From: G965222335 sp965222335
GTDB taxonomy: Bacteria > Pseudomonadota > Gammaproteobacteria > Pseudomonadales > Halieaceae
Assembly (NCBI GenBank): GCA_965222335.1
Contig: OZ244944.1
Span: 1,922,001-1,986,000, forward strand
Direction of reading: 5' to 3'
DNA length: 64,000 nt
In this document: positions 44,177 through 52,725 of the stretch, piece by piece
How positions within the stretch are numbered: the first letter of the stretch is position 1
Layout: every line of letters begins with the position of its first letter
Program-made: the position numbers and the translations under genes
Notes under the pieces: generated by a model
The model's input: the letters and a program-made list of their open reading frames with translations, nothing else
Told to the model about the DNA's origin: nothing
Databases searched by the model: none

Positions 44177-44830
44177 GTGACCCTGGCAATTTTTGATCTC
44201 GACAATACCCTCATAGCCGGCGACAGCGACCACCTGTGGGGCTGCTTCCTGTGCGATGAGGGCCTGGTCGACCCTGTCGAGTACGCACGCCGCAACGAGG
44301 CTTTCTACCGGGATTACCAGGCGGGAACGCTGGACGTCGAGGCCTACCTGCGCTTCGCCCTGACCCCCCTGGCGGGCCGCGATCCGGCGGAGCTGGAGGC
44401 CTGGCACGCGAAGTTCATGGATGCAGTGATCAGGCCCCTGATGTTGCCTGCGGCACGGACGCTGATCGAGGAGCACCGCGCGCAGGGACACACGCTGCTG
44501 GTGATTACCGCGACCAATGAGTTCATCACCCGCCCCATCGCCAGCGCCCTGGGCATCCCCACCCTGCTCGCCTGCGAGGCCGAGCAGATCGACGGGCGCT
44601 ACACCGGGGAACCCCGGGGCACACCCTCCTTTCACCGGGGTAAAATCACCCGCCTGGAGGCCTGGCGCGAAGCCTCGGGCGAGGCGCTGGCGGGGGCCTG
44701 GTTTTACAGCGACTCCCACAACGACCTGCCCCTGCTGGAGTATGTGGACAATCCCGTCGCGGTGGACCCCGACCCGCGCCTGCGCGAGCACGCCGAGCGT
44801 GCGGGCTGGCCGGTGATCAGCCTGCGTTGA
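44177..44830 (+). CDS. HAD-IB family phosphatase (SerB/CicA-like)
   Basis: Encodes 217 residues. The HAD motifs are FDLDNTL (nucleophile Asp7, Asp9), TATNEFI (motif II Thr), a Lys in FHRGKITRLEA and YSDSHNDLPLLE (motif IV). This is a HAD subfamily IB enzyme, as in phosphoserine or histidinol phosphatase-like proteins; the substrate is unknown. GTG 44177 follows GGAGG by 5 bp. Its Pseudomonas counterpart is likewise next to rppH. Confidence 0.88.
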   Translation: MTLAIFDLDNTLIAGDSDHLWGCFLCDEGLVDPVEYARRNEAFYRDYQAGTLDVEAYLRFALTPLAGRDPAELEAWHAKFMDAVIRPLMLPAARTLIEEHRAQGHTLLVITATNEFITRPIASALGIPTLLACEAEQIDGRYTGEPRGTPSFHRGKITRLEAWREASGEALAGAWFYSDSHNDLPLLEYVDNPVAVDPDPRLREHAERAGWPVISLR

Positions 44831-44849
44831 GCGGCTCAGTGCCGGAGAC

Positions 44850-44925
44850 GTTGGTCGAATGAATTCGACCCTACGTCATGCGGGCCTACAGACGCACCAG
44901 TAGGGCGGAATTCATTCCGCCACCG
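44850..44925. repeat. Inverted pair of REP-like palindromes
   Basis: GGTCGAAT-GA-ATTCGACC (44853-44870, followed by CTACG) and GGCGGAAT-TC-ATTCCGCC (44904-44921, preceded by AGTAG) are related 18-bp stems in opposite orientation. Written in one direction the two share GGNSGAATGAATTCSNCCCTAC. They sit between convergent genes, as expected for REP/BIME elements, and may form one cruciform. No other copy was found in the window. Confidence 0.65.
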
Positions 44926-44947
44926 TCCATGCGCTCAGATCGAAAGA

Positions 44948-45005
44948 TCAGCCCTGAGCACCGAGCTTGCGGAAAATCAGCCCTGAGCCCCGAGCTTGCG
45001 GAAGA
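44948..45005. repeat. Tandem duplication of 29 bp over the rlmI-like 3' end
   Basis: 44948-44976 and 44977-45005 are the same 29 bp except for two positions. The second copy is the real end of the methyltransferase (coding FRKLGAQG and stop); the first is a spare copy just downstream of the stop. Confidence 0.85.
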
Positions 45006-46176
45006 AGAGCCCCTTCAGATACTCCGTCTCCGGAATCGCCGGGTGCACCGGATGATCCGGGCCCTGGGCGCTCTGCTCGATCAACCGCACATCGCAGCCG
45101 CTGCGCAGGGCCGCGCCCTGCACCGCAGTGATCAGTTCCGCCCGCGGCAGGTGCATGGAGCAGGAGGCCGCCACCAGGACCCCGCCGGGCGCCAGCAGGC
45201 GCAGGCCCAGGGCATTGATTCGCCGATAGGCAGTCACCCCCTTTTTCAGATCCTTGCGGCGCTGGATAAACGCCGGCGGGTCCAGGATCACCACGTCGAA
45301 CTGCCGGCCCTCCGCCAGCAGGGCCTCCATCACCGCATCGGCATTCCCCTGGCGGGTGCTGACCACGGATTCCAGCCGGTTCAAGCCGGCATTGGCCTGC
45401 ACCCCCTCCAGGGCCCGCGCTGAGCTGTCGACGCAACAGACCTCGCGCGCGCCAAAGGCCGCCGCCTGCACGCCCCAGCCGCCGATATAGCTGTACACGT
45501 CCAGCACCCGGGCGCCAGCGACATAGTCCGCCAGCCGCGCCCGGCCCATGCGATGGTCGTAAAACCAGCCGGTTTTCTGGCCCTCAATGACCGGGGCAAG
45601 AAAATGCACGCCGTTCTCCTCCAGAGGCAGCGCCTCCGGCACCTCGCCGGATACCACCTCCACCCGCTCCGCCAGCCCCTGGTCGCGGCGACTGCGGCTG
45701 TCGGCGCGCAGGAGGATGCCCTGGGGCTGCAGCAGGTTCGCCAGGGCGTCCACCACCACCTCGCCATGGGCCTCAATGCCGGCGCCGTTGAGCTGCAGCA
45801 CCAGGTAGCCGGCAAAACGATCCACCACCAGGCCCGGCAGCAGGTCGCTGTCGCCATAGACCAGGCGATAGAAGGGCTGGGCAAACGCACTCTCCCGGTT
45901 GCGCAGCGCTTCCGCCAGCGCCCCGGGCAGGCACTGCGCCAGGGAGGCCTCCGCCCGGGGGGCGTACAGCCGCGCGCAAATCAGGTTGTGGGGCTCCATG
46001 TAGGCGCTGCCCAGCAATTCGCCATTGGCGCTGCGCACCAGCACCTGGTCGCCGGCCGCGAAGTCGCTGAGCGGGGAGCGTGCGGTGTCGATCTCATTGG
46101 AAAAGACCCACAGGTGGCCGCCGCGCAGGCGCCGGTCGGCGCCGCGACGTAACCAGAGGTCGGGAAACAGGCTCAT
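44977..46176 (-). CDS. rlmI: Class I SAM-dependent rRNA methyltransferase (RlmI-like)
   Basis: Encodes 399 residues. N-terminal PUA domain (GHLWVFSNEIDTARSPLSDF), then EEP, a middle domain with GQKTGWFYDHRMGR, and the Rossmann part VLDVYSYIGGWGVQAAAFGA with VVILDPPAFIQRRKDLKKG and ASCSMHL (catalytic Cys region). This is the RlmI/m5C-type 23S rRNA methyltransferase; E. coli RlmI (396 aa) modifies C1962. ATG 46176 gives the normal N-terminus. Confidence 0.9.
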   Translation of the reverse strand: MSLFPDLWLRRGADRRLRGGHLWVFSNEIDTARSPLSDFAAGDQVLVRSANGELLGSAYMEPHNLICARLYAPRAEASLAQCLPGALAEALRNRESAFAQPFYRLVYGDSDLLPGLVVDRFAGYLVLQLNGAGIEAHGEVVVDALANLLQPQGILLRADSRSRRDQGLAERVEVVSGEVPEALPLEENGVHFLAPVIEGQKTGWFYDHRMGRARLADYVAGARVLDVYSYIGGWGVQAAAFGAREVCCVDSSARALEGVQANAGLNRLESVVSTRQGNADAVMEALLAEGRQFDVVILDPPAFIQRRKDLKKGVTAYRRINALGLRLLAPGGVLVAASCSMHLPRAELITAVQGAALRSGCDVRLIEQSAQGPDHPVHPAIPETEYLKGLFFRKLGAQG

Positions 46177-46209
46177 GGGGTATGGCCGGCGAGGTGCGGC
46201 CGGCACCGC

Positions 46210-46599
46210 TCAATCGTCGCTGCAGTGCTCGGCGTAGTCTTCAGCGCTGAGCAGCTTGTCGAGCTCGTCGGCCTCGCTGGGCTGCAGTCGATAAAACCAG
46301 CCATCGTTATAGGGGTCGGCGTTGACCGTTTCCGGCTCTTCTTCCAACAGGTTGTTGATGGCGATGACCTCGCCGCCTACCGGTGCATAAATGTCAGAGG
46401 CTGCCTTGACCGATTCCACCACCCCGGCCTCGTCCCCGGCGGCGAGGGTATCGCCCTCCTGGGGGAGCTCCACGAAGACCACGTCGCCCAGGGCTTCCTG
46501 GGCATGGTCGGTGATGCCCACCGTGACGGTGCCATCTTCCTCCAGGCGCGCCCACTCGTGGCTGCTGGCGTATTTAAGTTCGGGGGGAATCTGGCTCAT
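46210..46599 (-). CDS. gcvH: Glycine cleavage system H protein
   Basis: Encodes 129 residues with the lipoyl domain; Lys65 in VESVKAASDIYAPVGGE is the lipoylation site. HEWARLEEDGTVTVGITDHAQ and the C-terminal NDGWFYRLQPS fit. The H protein carries the aminomethyl group between P, T and L proteins. Neither gcvT nor gcvP is present at its flanks: ubiI lies upstream and the methyltransferase downstream. In E. coli gcvT and gcvP flank it at the same place. Only 33 bp separate it from rlmI. Confidence 0.95.
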   Translation of the reverse strand: MSQIPPELKYASSHEWARLEEDGTVTVGITDHAQEALGDVVFVELPQEGDTLAAGDEAGVVESVKAASDIYAPVGGEVIAINNLLEEEPETVNADPYNDGWFYRLQPSEADELDKLLSAEDYAEHCSDD

Positions 46600-46713
46600 G
46601 TCGGCTCCTGTAGCGGCGGTGACGGGCGGGGGCGCAACCCCTGCCGGGCAAGCAAATCGATTGCGCCATTCTACTCGCGAGCCCGCTAAAAACCAAAATT
46701 GTGAGGGCGCAAG

Positions 46714-47928
46714 TCAGCCACCCATGCCCATTGCCCGCCGCATGATCTGCTGCTTGAGCGGCAGGGCACGACTGACCCCGCTCATGCCCGCGTTGCGCAG
46801 CCAGCGCAGGGGCAGGGATTCCTGCTCAAACAGGAACTTGAAGCCATCCATGGCGCCCATCATCAACAGGTTTTCACCCTTGCGCCGCCGCTGGTAGCGG
46901 CGCAGCACCGCCAGTTCGCCCGGGCTGACCCCGCGGGCGTGGGCGGCGCGTATTTCCTCCGCCAGGACCGCCACATCCTGCAGGCCCAGGTTAATCCCCT
47001 GGCCCGCCAGGGGGTGAATCGTGTGGGCGGCATCGCCCACCAGGGCCACCCCCGGCTGCACGTAATCCACGGCGTGGCGCTGGCGCAGGGGGAAGGCGGT
47101 GCGCGGTGCCGCGGCCAGCACCGGGCCCAGCCGGTGCTCGAAGGCCTCTCCCAGGCGTGCGCAGAAGGCCTCATCGTCCAGGGCCAGCATCTCCTCGGCC
47201 AGGGAGTCCTGCAGCGACCAGACGATGGAGCAGAAGCGACGGGACCCAGAGGGCAGGGGCAGGAATGCCAGCGGGCCGCTGGGCAGGAAACGTTGCCACG
47301 CCGTATCGCCATGCGATTTATCCGTCGCCACCGTGGTGACCAGTGCACGGTGACCGTAGTCCCACTCGCGGGTGGCAAAGGCCAATAGCTCGCGCACTGC
47401 CGACAGGGCCCCGTCGGCGGCGACCAGCAGGCGACTGCGCAGGGGCTCTCCCCGATCAAACTCCAGCACCACGCCAGCGCCGTCCCGGCGCAGGCTTTGC
47501 AGGCGCCGGGGCGCGAACAGCGCTACCGCGGGCAGCTGCTGGACCCGCTCCAGCAGGGCATGGACGACCGCGCGGTTTTCCACAATATGCCCCAGCGCCG
47601 GCGCATCCACCTCGGCGGCGTCAAATTCAATCTCACCACTGCCCTGGGCATCCCACACGGTCATGTGGCGGTAGGCGCAAGCGCGATAAGCCGCGATCGC
47701 TGGCCAGGCGCCCAGTTCCTCCAGCAGCGCGCTGGACTTGAGATTGAGCGCACTGACCCGGCTGTCGAAGCTGTCCAGCTCCAGGGTGGTGGGCAGTGGG
47801 GGTAGCGTCAGCGGACGCGCCTCAATCAGGGCGACCCTGAGACCGCTGTCGCGCAGCGCCAGGGCGAGCGCGCTGCCCGCCATGCCGGCGCCGACGATGG
47901 CGATGTCGAAAATGCCCGCTTCAGTCAC
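46714..47928 (-). CDS. ubiI: FAD-dependent ubiquinone-biosynthesis hydroxylase (UbiI/VisC-like)
   Basis: Encodes 404 residues: FAD-binding GAGMAGSALALALRDSG near the N-terminus, middle DSRVSALNLKSSALLEELG, and VGDAAHTIHPLAGQGINLGLQD with the GD motif. Family UbiH/UbiF/VisC; in this gene position it corresponds to ubiI, which hydroxylates the C5 position in ubiquinone synthesis. A GTG start overlaps the ubiH stop by 8 bp. UbiF or another hydroxylase role cannot be excluded. Confidence 0.88.
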   Translation of the reverse strand: MTEAGIFDIAIVGAGMAGSALALALRDSGLRVALIEARPLTLPPLPTTLELDSFDSRVSALNLKSSALLEELGAWPAIAAYRACAYRHMTVWDAQGSGEIEFDAAEVDAPALGHIVENRAVVHALLERVQQLPAVALFAPRRLQSLRRDGAGVVLEFDRGEPLRSRLLVAADGALSAVRELLAFATREWDYGHRALVTTVATDKSHGDTAWQRFLPSGPLAFLPLPSGSRRFCSIVWSLQDSLAEEMLALDDEAFCARLGEAFEHRLGPVLAAAPRTAFPLRQRHAVDYVQPGVALVGDAAHTIHPLAGQGINLGLQDVAVLAEEIRAAHARGVSPGELAVLRRYQRRRKGENLLMMGAMDGFKFLFEQESLPLRWLRNAGMSGVSRALPLKQQIMRRAMGMGG

Positions 47929-49159
47929 GCGCCGACCTCCCGAGCGCCGCCACGCCCGCGGCCTGGCGCACAAAATCCCGTTTCAGTGCCGGCACCAGAT
48001 CCAGCCCCGACAGGGCCAGGTCCCGGGCCAGGCCGAGAGGTACTTCCCGGCGCATGAACAGGTTTGGGAGCAGGTCACTGGCGCCGATGGTCTGGCGCTG
48101 GTCCCGCTGCTGGCGCGACCGGTAGCGCTGCAGCAGGGCAAGATCCCCGAGGCGCTGGCCGGGAGCGGCGGCCGCGAGCGTCCGCGCAAGCTGGGCCACG
48201 TCCCGCAGGGCCAGGTTGAAACCCTGTCCGGCAACCGGGTGCAGGGTGTGCGCGGCATTGCCCATCACCACCAGCCCCCCGCGCACCTGCTCCTCGGCCT
48301 CCACCCGCGCCAGGGGATAGGTGGCGCGCTCGCCGACGCGGGTGAAGCGCCCGAGGCGGTAGCCGAAGGCCGCCTGCAGGGCCTCGAGAAACTCGGCGGG
48401 CGCCACCTCCGCCAGGCGCGCCGCCTCTGCCGGTGGCAGCGTCCACACCAGGGCGCTGCGATGGGCCACCTCGGCCGTGGCCACCAGGGGCAACAGGGCC
48501 AGCGGACCGCTGGCGGTAAAGCGCTCGTAGGCGCAGTGGCAGTGGGGCTGGGCAAAGCCCACATTGGCGATCAGGGCCGCCTGGTCGTAGGCCCTGCGGC
48601 GGACCCCGATTCCCAGCGCATCCCGCAGCCCCGAGTCGGCACCGTCAGCAACGATCAGCAGCTGCGCCTGCCAGTCTGTTTCCGGGCTGCCCTCGACCCG
48701 CAGCCGCACGCCGTCGGCGGCGGGGGTGACCTCAAGGACGCGGGCGGGACTCAACACTTCCACCCGATCCCGCGCCAGCAGGACCCGCAACAGGGCGTTG
48801 CCCAGCCAGGCGTTCTCCACCACGTAGCCCAGGGCGGGCCAGCCCTGCTCCTCACTGCGCAGCACCGCACTGCCGAAGCGCCCGCGGTTGGAGACGTGAA
48901 TCCGGGCGATGTCACACAGCCACTCTTCCAGCGCCGACCACACCCCCGTTTGTTCGTAGATCTGGCGGCTGCTGAAGCTCAGGGCGGTGGAGCGGGCATC
49001 AAAGGACGGGTGGTAGGCCGGCCCACGGGCGGGGTCCGGCAGGGGAAAACCTTCCACCAGGCTAATCGACACCGAGGCTGGCAGCGCTGCCGCCAGTTCC
49101 AGGGCCAGGCTGACGCCCACCATGCCGCCGCCGGCGATCACGATATCCCGCTGTCTCAC
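47921..49159 (-). CDS. ubiH: 2-octaprenyl-6-methoxyphenol hydroxylase-like (UbiH)
   Basis: Encodes 412 residues. FAD loop IVIAGGGMVGVSLALEL at the start, DARSTALSFSSRQIYEQTGVW and VMGNAAHTLHPVAGQGFNLALRD are conserved in UbiH. Acts in ubiquinone ring hydroxylation on the membrane. GTG start, 10 bp after pepP stop, in the order ygfB-pepP-ubiH-ubiI kept from E. coli. Confidence 0.9.
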   Translation of the reverse strand: MRQRDIVIAGGGMVGVSLALELAAALPASVSISLVEGFPLPDPARGPAYHPSFDARSTALSFSSRQIYEQTGVWSALEEWLCDIARIHVSNRGRFGSAVLRSEEQGWPALGYVVENAWLGNALLRVLLARDRVEVLSPARVLEVTPAADGVRLRVEGSPETDWQAQLLIVADGADSGLRDALGIGVRRRAYDQAALIANVGFAQPHCHCAYERFTASGPLALLPLVATAEVAHRSALVWTLPPAEAARLAEVAPAEFLEALQAAFGYRLGRFTRVGERATYPLARVEAEEQVRGGLVVMGNAAHTLHPVAGQGFNLALRDVAQLARTLAAAAPGQRLGDLALLQRYRSRQQRDQRQTIGASDLLPNLFMRREVPLGLARDLALSGLDLVPALKRDFVRQAAGVAALGRSARD

Positions 49160-49169
49160 GTGGGTCTGC

Positions 49170-50513
49170 TCATTCTGCCATCAGGGCCTCAATCTCATCG
49201 GCGGCTCGGGGCACGCCGGCAGTCAGAATCTCGTGGCCGTCCCGGGTGACCGCCACGTTGTCCTCGATGCGGATACCGATGCCGCGCCAGCGGGGCGCCA
49301 CCGCGGTGTTGTCGGGGGCCACGTAGATCCCCGGCTCCACGGTCAGGACCATGCCCGGTTCCAGCACGCGCCACTCCTCGCCCACCCGGTAGTCGCCGAC
49401 ATCATGCACATCCAGGCCCAGCCAGTGGCCCGCCCGGTGCATATAAAATGGCCGGTAGGCGCCCTTCTCTATCAGTTTCTCCACCCGGCCCCTGAGCAGG
49501 CCCAGCTCCACCAGACCCTCGGTGATGACGCGCACGGTGGCGTCGTGGGCTTCATTCCAGTGGCAACCCGGACGGATTACGGCAAAGGCCGCCGCCTGGG
49601 CCGCCAGCACCACCTCGTAAAGATCCCGCTGGGCGCGATTGAATCGACCGCTGACCGGAAAAGTGCGGGTCACGTCCGCGGCATAACCCTGCAATTCGCA
49701 GCCGGCATCGATCAGGACCAGGTCGCCCTTGCGCAGCCGTGCGCTGTTGTCCACGTAGTGCAGGATGCAGGCGTTGTCACCGGCACCGACAATGCTGGGG
49801 TAGGCGGGCTGACGCGCACCGGACATCGCAAACTCGTGCAGGATCTCTGCCTCCAGCTGGTACTCAAAGGCGCCCGGCGCGCAAAAGCGCATGGCCCGGC
49901 AGTGCGCGCGGGCGGTGATTTCCCCCGCCGCGCGCATCAGGCGCAGCTCCCCCGCGCTCTTGACCAGACGCAGGTCGTGCAGCATGTGGTTGAGGTCGGT
50001 CAGGTCGCCCGGGGGCACCGCGCCGCTGGCCTCGCGCGCGCGAATGCTGTTGACCCAGCCCATCACCTGGCGATCAAAATCCGCGCTGCGGCCCATGGAA
50101 TAGTAGACCCGACGGCGACCCTCAATCAGGCCCGGCAGGATGTCGTCGATATCGCCGATCGGGAAAGCATCGTCAGCACCGAACTCCTCGCAGGCCGCGG
50201 CGGGGCCACTGCGCCGGCCGTGCCACAGCTCCTGGGTCGGGTCACGCTCGCGGCAGAACAGCACAAACTCGCCGTGCTCGCGCCCCGGAATCAGGACCAG
50301 CACCGAGTCGGGTTCATTAAAGCCCGACAGGTAAAGAAAGTCGCTGTCCTGGCGAAAGGGGTAGTCGGTATCGCGGCTGCGCACCTGCTCACGTGCCGCG
50401 GGCACGATAGCGATACTGCCGGGCTCCATCAGCGCCATCAGTTGGCGGCGACGGCGGGCGAACTCGACTTTGCCGATGCGCGGGGAAGCGGTGGCCACGG
50501 ACGCGGGACTCAA
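49170..50513 (-). CDS. pepP: Xaa-Pro aminopeptidase (PepP)
   Basis: Encodes 447 residues. The metal ligands of the creatinase/pita-bread fold are visible: Asp in LIDAGCEL, Asp in YAADVTRTFP, His in HRAGHWLGLDVHD, Glu in LTVEPGIY and Glu in IRIEDNVAVT. It removes the N-terminal residue before proline. TTG 50513 is a coupling start in TTGA with the ygfB stop; a GTG at residue 6 is an alternative. Confidence 0.92.
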   Translation of the reverse strand: MSPASVATASPRIGKVEFARRRRQLMALMEPGSIAIVPAAREQVRSRDTDYPFRQDSDFLYLSGFNEPDSVLVLIPGREHGEFVLFCRERDPTQELWHGRRSGPAAACEEFGADDAFPIGDIDDILPGLIEGRRRVYYSMGRSADFDRQVMGWVNSIRAREASGAVPPGDLTDLNHMLHDLRLVKSAGELRLMRAAGEITARAHCRAMRFCAPGAFEYQLEAEILHEFAMSGARQPAYPSIVGAGDNACILHYVDNSARLRKGDLVLIDAGCELQGYAADVTRTFPVSGRFNRAQRDLYEVVLAAQAAAFAVIRPGCHWNEAHDATVRVITEGLVELGLLRGRVEKLIEKGAYRPFYMHRAGHWLGLDVHDVGDYRVGEEWRVLEPGMVLTVEPGIYVAPDNTAVAPRWRGIGIRIEDNVAVTRDGHEILTAGVPRAADEIEALMAE

Positions 50514-51118
50514 TGAATCCGGGGCGGGGCATCGGGCGCCTGTGTGGCCCGGCCCTGGCTGTCCATAAACACGTTCAGCGCGGCAAAACGCAGATACTCA
50601 ACGAGCTCGGTATACGCCTGCTCGGACTCATCACCGCCCTCCTCCGGCTGACCCTCTCCCTCGACCCCGGCCTGGGTGATCGCGGCAATATCCCTGAGGA
50701 TTTCCGCACTGTCTCCCGGCAGCCCCTGGTCACCGAGACCCGCACTGCTGGTCACCCGCGCGTAGCCGGCCATGAAGCCGCGGCACCAGCCACCGAGGGC
50801 GAGCACGCGCTCGTCCAGGTCCGTATCGTCGTCGGGGAGCAGCGGGTGAAAATCAAATTCATCATCTGCCAATGCGGCGTGAGTCACGCTGTACAGTGAC
50901 AGCATCAGCTCGGCCAGCTCCCCGTGCAGGTCCAGGCTCAGGGCCTGATTGAGCCCCGCCAGCCCGGCCGCGGGCTCCTCGGGCGCGCCTGCGGCAATCA
51001 GCCCGGTCAGGCAGCCGTGCAACTCCGAGGGCGTGCTCTGCTCGCCCTGCTCCACAAGGTGATCGGCTATTTCGTCAAAATCGAATACTGCACCCGCACC
51101 GGGCAAGTCGTCCAGCAT
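50510..51118 (-). CDS. ygfB: UPF0149 family protein YgfB
   Basis: Encodes 202 residues of the YecA/YgfB family: FDEIADHLVEQGEQSTPSELHGCLTGLIAAG, a Leu-rich middle and GWCRGFMAGYARVTS. The acidic protein lies with pepP, ubiH and ubiI as in E. coli, but its biochemical role is not settled. ATG 51118 was chosen as the first of the conserved part; AAGGA lies unusually close to it. Confidence 0.9.
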   Translation of the reverse strand: MLDDLPGAGAVFDFDEIADHLVEQGEQSTPSELHGCLTGLIAAGAPEEPAAGLAGLNQALSLDLHGELAELMLSLYSVTHAALADDEFDFHPLLPDDDTDLDERVLALGGWCRGFMAGYARVTSSAGLGDQGLPGDSAEILRDIAAITQAGVEGEGQPEEGGDESEQAYTELVEYLRFAALNVFMDSQGRATQAPDAPPRIH

Positions 51119-51213
51119 GTCCTTTTTCCCTGTCCTGGGTCCGGGGCTGCCGCAGTTACAGCAGAAGCTGTCAAATACCGGGCAGGCCATTGAAATCACT
51201 AACTTTTGTGTCG

Positions 51214-51242
51214 TTGACCTTGTCCAGCAGCCCGCCTATAGT
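51214..51242 (+). promoter_or_regulatory. Probable promoter of the zapA operon
   Basis: TTGACC (51214-51219) and TATAGT (51237-51242) with a 17-base spacer, 31 bp before the first gene of the operon. Confidence 0.7.
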
Positions 51243-51272
51243 GACGGCACAAGTCACTGCTAGTATAACGCC

Positions 51273-51473
51273 ATGGCCGAGAACCCGCTCAAGGCGCTTG
51301 AGAGCAAAATTGATCAGCTGATCGATTTATGCAACCAGCTCAATCGCGAAAACCAGGCCCTCAAGTCCGAGGCCGCCCGCTGGCAGCATGAGCGGCAGGA
51401 CCTGGTCGACAAGAATGCCCTCGCCCGGGACAAGGTAGAAGCCGTGCTTAACCGCCTGCGGGCCATGGAGTGA
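51273..51473 (+). CDS. TIGR02449-type small coiled-coil protein
   Basis: Encodes 66 residues that are almost entirely coiled coil (LESKIDQLIDLCNQLNRENQAL and on). Such proteins lie before zapA in Pseudomonas and relatives, and are probably cell-division linked, like ZapB. Function not shown directly. Four bases before zapA. Confidence 0.85.
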   Translation: MAENPLKALESKIDQLIDLCNQLNRENQALKSEAARWQHERQDLVDKNALARDKVEAVLNRLRAME

Positions 51474-51477
51474 AGCT

Positions 51478-51798
51478 GTGAGCCAGCCAACCACCGTCAC
51501 CGTCCGCATCCTCGACAAGGATTACCAGGTCGCCTGTCCGGAAGAACAGCAAAGCGAGCTGGTGGTTTCCGCCAAGTACCTGGACAAGCAGATGCGCTCG
51601 ATCCGCGACACCGGCAAGGTCATCGGCGTTGAACGCATTGCCGTGATGGCGGCCCTGAATATCAGCTACGAGCTGCTGCAGGCCTCGCAACAGAGTGACG
51701 ATACCGCAGCCGCCGATATGCCCCCCGATGAGCTGCGCCAGCTCAATCGCAAAATTGACGACGCCCTGTACCACCTGCGGCAGCTGGAAATCGGCTGA
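51478..51798 (+). CDS. zapA: Cell division protein ZapA
   Basis: Encodes 106 residues: the N-terminal part VTVRILDKDYQVACPEEQQSEL, middle KYLDKQMRSIRD and GVERIAVMAALNISYELL, and a C-terminal coiled coil. It crosslinks FtsZ filaments at midcell. GTG start with GGAG at 7 bp, which lies in the stop region of the preceding gene. The next element is 6S RNA, the arrangement of E. coli. Confidence 0.92.
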   Translation: MSQPTTVTVRILDKDYQVACPEEQQSELVVSAKYLDKQMRSIRDTGKVIGVERIAVMAALNISYELLQASQQSDDTAAADMPPDELRQLNRKIDDALYHLRQLEIG

Positions 51799-51845
51799 TT
51801 GCGCCGCACGCGTGCCCTGACCTGAAACTGCAACGCCAGCTGCGT

Positions 51846-51851
51846 TATAAT
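51846..51851 (+). promoter_or_regulatory. -10 box of 6S RNA
   Basis: TATAAT lies 8-9 bp before the predicted 5' end of the 6S RNA, and within a run of AT bases. The -35 is weak (near CTGCAACG). Confidence 0.7.
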
Positions 51852-51858
51852 GGTGGCG

Positions 51859-52037
51859 GATTCCTGGTGTATGCGCCAGGCAGACAGTCCTCGAGCCGAT
51901 ATCTTTACCACCGGGGGCTGCCAGTGACTGCTGTTGTGCAGGTCCGGTACAAGCCGGAAAGCCTGATGCAGTTCGGCGGCCACCACCTTGAACCATCGGG
52001 TTCAAGGGCAGCGCTGCCAGCGGTACTCCGGGAATCC
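51859..52037 (+). ncRNA. ssrS: 6S RNA
   Basis: About 178 nt between zapA and fau, as in many gammaproteobacteria. The closing stem uses ATTCC at 51860 and GGAAT at 52031. Other landmarks are GAGCCGATAT near 51892, and CTTGAACC with GGTTCAAG in the right part. The molecule mimics an open promoter bubble and holds the sigma-70 RNA polymerase in stationary phase. Ends are estimated from pairing. The fau start follows 11 bp later, so both are likely on one transcript. Confidence 0.88.
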
Positions 52038-52047
52038 CCTTATTTTC

Positions 52048-52638
52048 ATGACTGAGCTCGCCCCCCACGATAAACCCTCCCTGCGGCGACAGCTGCGCGC
52101 CAGGCGGCGCGCGTTGAGCCGGGCGCAGCAGGCAGCCGCGGCCGCTGCAGCGGCGCGCAACGCCGCCGCTCTGCCGGGCTTTCCAGGTCATCGCCATATC
52201 GCACTCTACCGGGCGGCCGATGGTGAGCTGGATCCGGAGCCCCTCGCCGGCGCCTGCCGCGCGGCGGGCGCTACGCTGTACCTGCCCTGCCTCGCGCCTG
52301 ACAACACCCTGGAATTTGCCCGCTGGGATCCGGAACTGGCGCTGACGCCCAACCGCTGGGGCATCGGCGAACCCTCCCCGGACGCGCCGCGCCGGCCGGT
52401 GACTGGACTGGATGTCCTCTATCTGCCGCTGGTTGGCTGGGACCGCCAAGGGCACCGGCTGGGCATGGGCGGTGGCTTCTACGATCGCACCCTGGCCGAC
52501 AGCCCACGGCCATTACTGGTGGGTCTTGCGCATGCAACGCAGGAACTGCCTGGCGTGCCGGTGGACACCTGGGACGTGGTGATGGATTACGTGCTGACCG
52601 ATCTCGGCCTGCACCGGTGCGGGGAGTGCGTTGCGTAA
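52048..52638 (+). CDS. fau: 5-formyltetrahydrofolate cyclo-ligase
   Basis: Encodes 196 residues. KPSLRRQLRARRRALSR at the N-terminus, LYLPLVGWDRQGHRLGMGGG and YDRTL (the ATP/folate site) and VDTWDVVMDYVLTD near the end mark the family. It converts 5-formyl-THF to methenyl-THF with ATP. The N-terminal region has an Ala-run (QAAAAAAAARN). It lies just after the 6S RNA as in E. coli (ygfA). Confidence 0.93.
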   Translation: MTELAPHDKPSLRRQLRARRRALSRAQQAAAAAAAARNAAALPGFPGHRHIALYRAADGELDPEPLAGACRAAGATLYLPCLAPDNTLEFARWDPELALTPNRWGIGEPSPDAPRRPVTGLDVLYLPLVGWDRQGHRLGMGGGFYDRTLADSPRPLLVGLAHATQELPGVPVDTWDVVMDYVLTDLGLHRCGECVA

Positions 52639-52725
52639 GTAGCGTCAGGCACCGAAGCCCGCTGACTGGGGTCTCGGCGCCTGGCGGGCGCCCATTGGCA
52701 CCCGCGGCATGGGTGGGCCTTCGCC

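Noticed and set aside
46600..46713. Glycine riboswitch before gcvH
   Set aside because: Only 114 bp lie between the genes and the paired-aptamer pattern is not seen.
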